Part shown: piece after piece, positions 6,105-6,903 of the stretch
Layout: each line of letters starts with the position of its first letter
Position numbering within the stretch: position 1 is the stretch's first letter
Source: Verrucomicrobiales bacterium
GTDB lineage: Bacteria > Verrucomicrobiota > Verrucomicrobiia > Limisphaerales > Palsa-1400
NCBI GenBank assembly: GCA_028293405.1
Contig: JAQGOW010000396.1
Span: 1-6,903, forward strand
DNA: 6,903 nucleotides
Direction: 5' to 3'
Program-made: the position numbers and the translations under genes
The notes under the pieces: generated by a model
The model's database searches: none
Told to the model about the DNA's origin: nothing
What the model saw: the letters and a program-made list of their open reading frames with translations, nothing else

Positions 6105-6903
6105 TTATTTGACGAGCCCCAACTCCGCCGCCATCGCTTTCTCGTCTTTCAATTCTTTGACCGTCGCATCGATCTTGCTGCGGCTGAAGTCATTTACCTT
6201 CAGACCCTGAACAATTTCAACTTTGCCCGCAATGGTGCGCGTCGGGTAGGAGCAGATAATTCCCGGTTCGATGCCGTAGCTGCCGTCTGACGGAACGCAC
6301 AAGCTGTTCCGATCGCCGGCGGGGGTCGGCTGAATGATGGACTTAACCGAGTCAATCGCCGCATTAGCCGCACTCGCCGCGCTGCCGGCTCCGCGCGCTT
6401 TCAAAACCGCCGTGCCGCGTTGCGCAACAGTCGTGACAAAATCGTTCTGCAACCAGTTCTCGTCCTTGATGACTTCCATCGCTGGCTTGCCGCCAATCTT
6501 CGCGTTGTAAAAATCGGGGAACATCGTCGGGCTGTGATTGCCCCAGATGGCGAGGTTCGAAACCGTCGTGATATCTGCACCGGCCTTTTTGGCCAACTGC
6601 GCTTTGCCGCGATTTTCATCCAGGCGCGTCATGGCAAACCAGCGGTCCTGCGAAATTTCCTGCGCCGCGCGCATCGCGATCAAACAATTCGTGTTGCAAG
6701 GATTGCCCACGACTAAAATGCGCACGTCCTTCGCCGCATGCTTCGCGAGGGCCTGGCCTTGGCCGGTGAAAATCTTGCCGTTGATGCCGAGCAAATCTTT
6801 GCGTTCCATGCCTGGCTTGCGCGAGACGGAACCAATGAGCAGCGCCCAGCTGATGCCGTTAAAACCTTCTTCCAGTTTCGAAGTCGCGTTGAGTCCTTTG
6901 AGC
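6105..6903 (-). CDS. mdh: Malate dehydrogenase (N-terminus outside window)
   Basis: It interconverts malate and oxaloacetate with NAD(H) in the TCA cycle, in the cytosol. The frame stays open to the window edge (last full codon 6900-6902), giving 265 C-terminal residues; the N-terminal Rossmann GxGxxG part is missing. Numbering from that first codon, SRKPGMERKDLL (27-38) is the mobile substrate loop. The Arg at 28 sits where malate dehydrogenases carry Arg and lactate dehydrogenases carry Gln. Arg34 is the second substrate Arg. VGNPCNTN (65-72), MTRLDENR (91-98, catalytic-pair Asp95) and WGNHSPTMFPD (120-130, catalytic His123) follow. ARGAGSAASAANAAI (169-183) and the C-terminal helix are typical. 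The motif set resembles the Thermus-type NAD-dependent enzyme (about 325-330 residues). The Met at 6807-6809 is internal, not the start. The 106 nt after the stop show only tiny hairpins and no U-run terminator, so read-through into the next gene is possible. Confidence 0.96.
   Translation of the reverse strand, partial: LKGLNATSKLEEGFNGISWALLIGSVSRKPGMERKDLLGINGKIFTGQGQALAKHAAKDVRILVVGNPCNTNCLIAMRAAQEISQDRWFAMTRLDENRGKAQLAKKAGADITTVSNLAIWGNHSPTMFPDFYNAKIGGKPAMEVIKDENWLQNDFVTTVAQRGTAVLKARGAGSAASAANAAIDSVKSIIQPTPAGDRNSLCVPSDGSYGIEPGIICSYPTRTIAGKVEIVQGLKVNDFSRSKIDATVKELKDEKAMAAELGLVK

Noticed and set aside
1..6903. Defence system, CRISPR array, prophage, transposase, tRNA or riboswitch
   Set aside because: No matching gene, repeat-spacer pattern or structured leader was seen; nearly all the window is filled by the five genes and no gap exceeds 106 nt.

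Overview
The window carries five protein-coding genes, two of them cut by its ends, and no RNA genes. One gene runs on the + strand (1-1887). Four run head-to-tail on the - strand (6903 down to 1888). A free-living Gram-negative bacterium fits, and I lean towards Verrucomicrobiota (Pedosphaera/Limisphaerales-like). The reasons are a TMTC-like membrane/TPR protein of the kind common there, a Tat-exported DUF3500-like protein, an endonuclease-type MutL, and short heptanucleotide repeats of a style I associate with that group. The assignment is an inference from memory and was not checked.

Layout: 1-1887 (+) is a polytopic membrane protein with about ten visible membrane segments and six C-terminal TPR repeats, lacking its N-terminus. 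It contains an 87-bp, in-frame, inverted-repeat insertion built of TTGGARY-type heptamers (368-454). Its stop codon directly abuts the stop codon of mutL, so the two genes converge with no spacer. On the - strand, in transcription order, are malate dehydrogenase (6903-6105, N-terminus outside the window), a Tat-signal DUF3500-like secreted protein (5998-5003), a soluble histidine kinase with an N-terminal cyclic-nucleotide-binding domain (4954-3848), and mutL with a GTG start (3780-1888). The - strand gaps are 106, 48 and 67 nt. None holds a convincing promoter or terminator, so co-transcription of some or all four genes is possible but not shown. The 67-nt gap before mutL holds a second heptamer array (3788-3815).

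Functionally the genes do not form one obvious pathway: central carbon metabolism (mdh), an exported protein of unknown function, signal transduction, mismatch repair, and probable glycosyl transfer at the membrane. I do not see a clear new multi-gene system such as a defence, mobile or CRISPR system. The most unusual signals are the two independent 7-bp-period repeats, one inside a coding sequence and one in the mutL leader, and the kinase/mutL neighbourhood.
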